Shown: piece by piece, positions 60,248 to 64,000 of the stretch
Layout of the letters: the number at the start of each line of letters is the position of its first letter
Position numbering within the stretch: position 1 is the first letter of the stretch
Assembly (NCBI RefSeq): GCF_009857135.1
Contig: NZ_CP047318.1
Coordinates: 7,192,001-7,256,000, forward strand
Direction: 5' to 3'
Length of the DNA: 64,000 nucleotides
Source of the DNA: Streptomyces sp. HM190
Lineage (GTDB): Bacteria; Actinomycetota; Actinomycetes; Streptomycetales; Streptomycetaceae
Translations under genes and position numbers: made by a program
The notes under the pieces: model-generated
Database searches by the model: none
What the model saw: the letters and a program-made list of their open reading frames with translations, nothing else
Told to the model about the DNA's origin: nothing

Positions 60248-61267
60248 ATGGACTTCGGACTCGTCCTGCAGACCGACCCGCCGGCCTCGCGTGTCATCGA
60301 GCTGATGAAGCGCGCCGAGGACAACGGCTTCACCTACGGCTGGACCTTCGACTCCGCCGTGCTGTGGCAGGAGCCGTTCGTCATCTACAGCCAGATCCTG
60401 TCCCGGACCACGAAACTGAAGGTCGGTCCGATGGTCACCAACCCGGGCACCCGCACCTGGGAGGTGACCGCCTCGACCTTCGCCACGCTCAACGACATGT
60501 TCGGCAACCGCACTGTCTGCGGCATCGGCCGCGGCGACTCCGCGATGCGCGTCGCGGGCCGCACCCCGAACACCCTGGCCCGCATCAGCGCCGCCATGAA
60601 GGTCATCCGCGCCCTCGGCTCCGGCGAGGAGGCCGACCTCGGCGGCACGGTGATCCGTTTCCCCTGGATCAAGGAGGACGCCGAACTCCCGGTCTGGATG
60701 GCCGCGTACGGCCCCAAGGCCCTGAAGATGACGGGGGAGGAGGCCGACGGCTTCATCCTCCAGCTCTCCGACCTGTACCTCACCGAGTACATGGTCAAGG
60801 CGGTCAAGGACGCGGCCGTCGCCGTCGGGCGCGACCCGTCCGAGGTGAAGATCTGCGTGGCCGCCCCCGCCTACGTCACGGAGGACGACTCGCCGGAGGC
60901 GCTCGCCCACGCCCGTGAGCAGTGCCGCTGGTTCGGCGGCATGGTCGGCAACCACGTCGCCGACCTGGTCGCCAAGTACGGCGAGCACTCCGCGGCCGTA
61001 CCGGAGGAACTCACGGACTACATCAAGGCCCGTGAGGGGTACGACTACTCCCACCACGGACGGGCCGACAACCCCGACACGGCGTTCGTCCCCGACGAGA
61101 TCGTCGACCGGTTCTGTGTCATCGGTACTCCCGAGGCGCACATCGCGAAGCTGAACGCGCTGCGGGACCTGGGCGTCGACCAGTTCGCCGTGTACGACAT
61201 GCATGACGCGCAGGAGCGGGTGATCGACGTGTACGGCTCCACGGTCATCCCCGCGCTCACCGGCTGA
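60248..61267 (+). CDS. LLM-class flavin-dependent oxidoreductase
   Basis: 339 residues, ATG preceded by GGAGCGG. Bacterial-luciferase-like TIM barrel with MDFGLVLQTDPPASRVIELM and TFDSAVLWQEPFVIYSQILS, resembling F420- or FMN-dependent members. In this cluster it may supply the oxidoreductive step (reduction of pyrimidine or ring oxidation, as RutA-type monooxygenase does). Cofactor undetermined. Confidence 0.75.
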   Translation: MDFGLVLQTDPPASRVIELMKRAEDNGFTYGWTFDSAVLWQEPFVIYSQILSRTTKLKVGPMVTNPGTRTWEVTASTFATLNDMFGNRTVCGIGRGDSAMRVAGRTPNTLARISAAMKVIRALGSGEEADLGGTVIRFPWIKEDAELPVWMAAYGPKALKMTGEEADGFILQLSDLYLTEYMVKAVKDAAVAVGRDPSEVKICVAAPAYVTEDDSPEALAHAREQCRWFGGMVGNHVADLVAKYGEHSAAVPEELTDYIKAREGYDYSHHGRADNPDTAFVPDEIVDRFCVIGTPEAHIAKLNALRDLGVDQFAVYDMHDAQERVIDVYGSTVIPALTG

Positions 61268-61422
61268 CCGGGGATTCCTTCCCGGGCCGGCTCCTGCCAC
61301 CATCCGGAACGCTCCACTCCATCACGACCCCCCACACCTTGACTCCCTCCCCGCTCCCCCGGGGAGGGCCCAGGGCCCGCACGGCCTTTCTCTCCCGTCC
61401 CGCCTCCTTGATTGGCCTGCCC

Positions 61423-62976
<1,554 letters not shown>

Positions 62977-63021
62977 GCGCCCCCGGACGGTGACGGCGGT
63001 GGCCGCGCCGGAGACGTGCCC

Positions 63022-63693
63022 CTACCGGGCGCGCTCCAGCGCGGCCACCGCTTCCTTCGCCGCCTTGATGGCACCCTTGTTGATCTCGTCGGTGCTCGGC
63101 GCCTTCTGCGACTCGAAGTCGCTGCCGTTGTAGGTGACGACCACCAGGGCGTTCGCCACGCGTGCGTACACCACGCCCTCGCGGGTCTGCTGCTTGTCCT
63201 CGGTGGTGAGGTTCACGACGGAGTAGGCCGCGTCACCGAGACCAGGCACCGCGCCACCGCCGCTCTTCTGCGACATCCGCTCCTTGAAGGTGGTTTCGGC
63301 CTTCGCGTCCGTTGGGTGAATCTCGTACGAGATGTCCAGCCAGCGGTAGTCGTACCCCTTCAGGGCGTTCCAGGAGCAGGTGCGGCGTACCGACTCGTCG
63401 GTCGACGCTATCTCCTTGCCGGCGGGCTTGGCGCCCGGAACAAGGGATGTGACCGATTTCGCCGTGACGGCGCCGCAGGGCGAGGGCGCCTTCGCATAGG
63501 TCTTGGTCGCGGCGGACGCGGCCGGCGCGGACTCGGAGGTGGAGATGGGCCCGGACGCGGTCTCCGCCGCGGACTCCTTGCCCGCCGGGCCCTGGTCCGA
63601 CGAACCGGACGACAACGCCCAGCCTGCCGTGGCGAGTACGGCGACCGGAAGCAGACGCACGGTGAGGGCGAGCGGCAGAGGGAGATCACGCAC
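63022..63693 (-). CDS. Membrane-anchored DUF3558-like protein
   Basis: About 223 residues from GTG 63693. N-terminal helix LLPVAVLATAGWAL without lipobox, a Ser/Ala linker, then a globular domain with two Cys (SPCGAV and RRTCSWNA) and LDISYEIHPTDAKAETTFKE, resembling DUF3558-type proteins of Streptomyces. Function unknown. A longer start at 63753 is possible. Confidence 0.6.
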   Translation of the reverse strand: MRDLPLPLALTVRLLPVAVLATAGWALSSGSSDQGPAGKESAAETASGPISTSESAPAASAATKTYAKAPSPCGAVTAKSVTSLVPGAKPAGKEIASTDESVRRTCSWNALKGYDYRWLDISYEIHPTDAKAETTFKERMSQKSGGGAVPGLGDAAYSVVNLTTEDKQQTREGVVYARVANALVVVTYNGSDFESQKAPSTDEINKGAIKAAKEAVAALERAR

Positions 63694-63882
63694 AGCGCAC
63701 TTCTCGGGGTCGTGGCGGCGGTACCGCCGGTCGGTGGGGTACGTCAGTGTCACACGACTGCCGGTGGGGCGAAAGTGTGACCTCGCTCCGTGTGTACGTG
63801 GTGACCGGCCCTCACCGTTCAGTCGCGCCGCGACTTTCCGGAGCCCCGGCTTCCGTCCGACGCGCGTGCCGGGATCGGATCC
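63694..63882. other. Short gap between two divergent lipoprotein-type genes
   Basis: 189 bp. No supported gene; likely holds both promoters. Confidence 0.5.
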
Positions 63883-64000
63883 ATGCTCCCGACACTCCGC
63901 CGCACCGCCTCCCGTGTGCCCCTGTCCGCCGCGCTGGTCCTGGCCGCCGGCGGCTGCGGACTGGGGGCGGACGACCCCGTCTTCACCACCGCCTACTTCG
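63883..64000 (+). CDS. Lipoprotein, N-terminal part only (runs off the right edge)
   Basis: Thirty-nine codons from ATG 63883: basic start (LRRTASR), hydrophobic core VPLSAALVLAA, and a lipobox-like AAGGC with the acylated Cys, then GLGADDPVFTTAYF. A secreted lipoprotein, family not determinable from this fragment. Confidence 0.65.
   Translation, partial: MLPTLRRTASRVPLSAALVLAAGGCGLGADDPVFTTAYF

Overview
The window looks like a Streptomyces (or close relative) chromosome: very high GC with G/C-ending codons, GTG/TTG starts, a conservon (cvnABCD), AICE-type integrase, DUF6278-type and PucR genes, and a TTA codon in a regulator. No tRNA, rRNA or CRISPR array was seen.

The left 40 kb is accessory DNA, mostly transcribed leftward in tightly overlapping (ATGA/GTGA/TTGA) operons. 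Operon A (10408 to 277) starts with a 47-residue peptide. It continues with a frameshifted ABC exporter, a small ORF, an MFS transporter, a Nudix protein, an isoaspartyl-methyltransferase-like enzyme, a HIT protein, a second methyltransferase, a Nudix-kinase fusion, and a methyltransferase/Nudix/FxLD-type methyltransferase fusion cut off by an IS5-family element. Operon B (12498 to 10681) starts with a second 47-residue peptide that aligns without gaps to the first, then a 39-residue ORF, a Nudix protein and an HhH-GPD DNA glycosylase. Upstream are a CYTH-like protein with two micro-ORFs and two more Nudix genes. The paired, unrecognised peptides heading operons of methyltransferases, Nudix/HIT enzymes and exporters are the most novel feature of the window.

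From 23.8 to 14.6 kb a second leftward set carries queD, queE and folE (GTP to 7-carboxy-7-deazaguanine) with a TGT-superfamily-like enzyme, a nucleoside-phosphorylase-like protein, a thymidylate-kinase-like gene (frameshifted), a DUF2797 protein, a methyltransferase and a Nudix protein. queC is absent here. Upstream lie a LuxR-type regulator and three small proteins. From 31.7 to 23.9 kb come an acyl-CoA-dehydrogenase-like protein, a GAF protein, cvnDCBA and a GH15 trehalase-like enzyme. From 31.8 to 40 kb are TPR regulators, trmO, an anti-sigma ATPase, cutA, a decayed gene hit by an IS5-type element, and a tyrosine integrase that probably marks the right end of the island.

The right 24 kb (40.5 to 64 kb) looks like ordinary chromosome: a pcaL fusion, an MBL hydrolase, xthA, an SGNH hydrolase, an S15-type peptidase, ggt and a decayed methionine aminopeptidase. 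A reductive-pyrimidine/hydantoin catabolic cluster follows (two ureidopropionase-type nitrilases, aminotransferase, PucR regulator, dihydropyrimidinase, LLM oxidoreductase, NCS1 permease) with palindromic candidate operators. The window ends in the first 39 codons of a lipoprotein gene.
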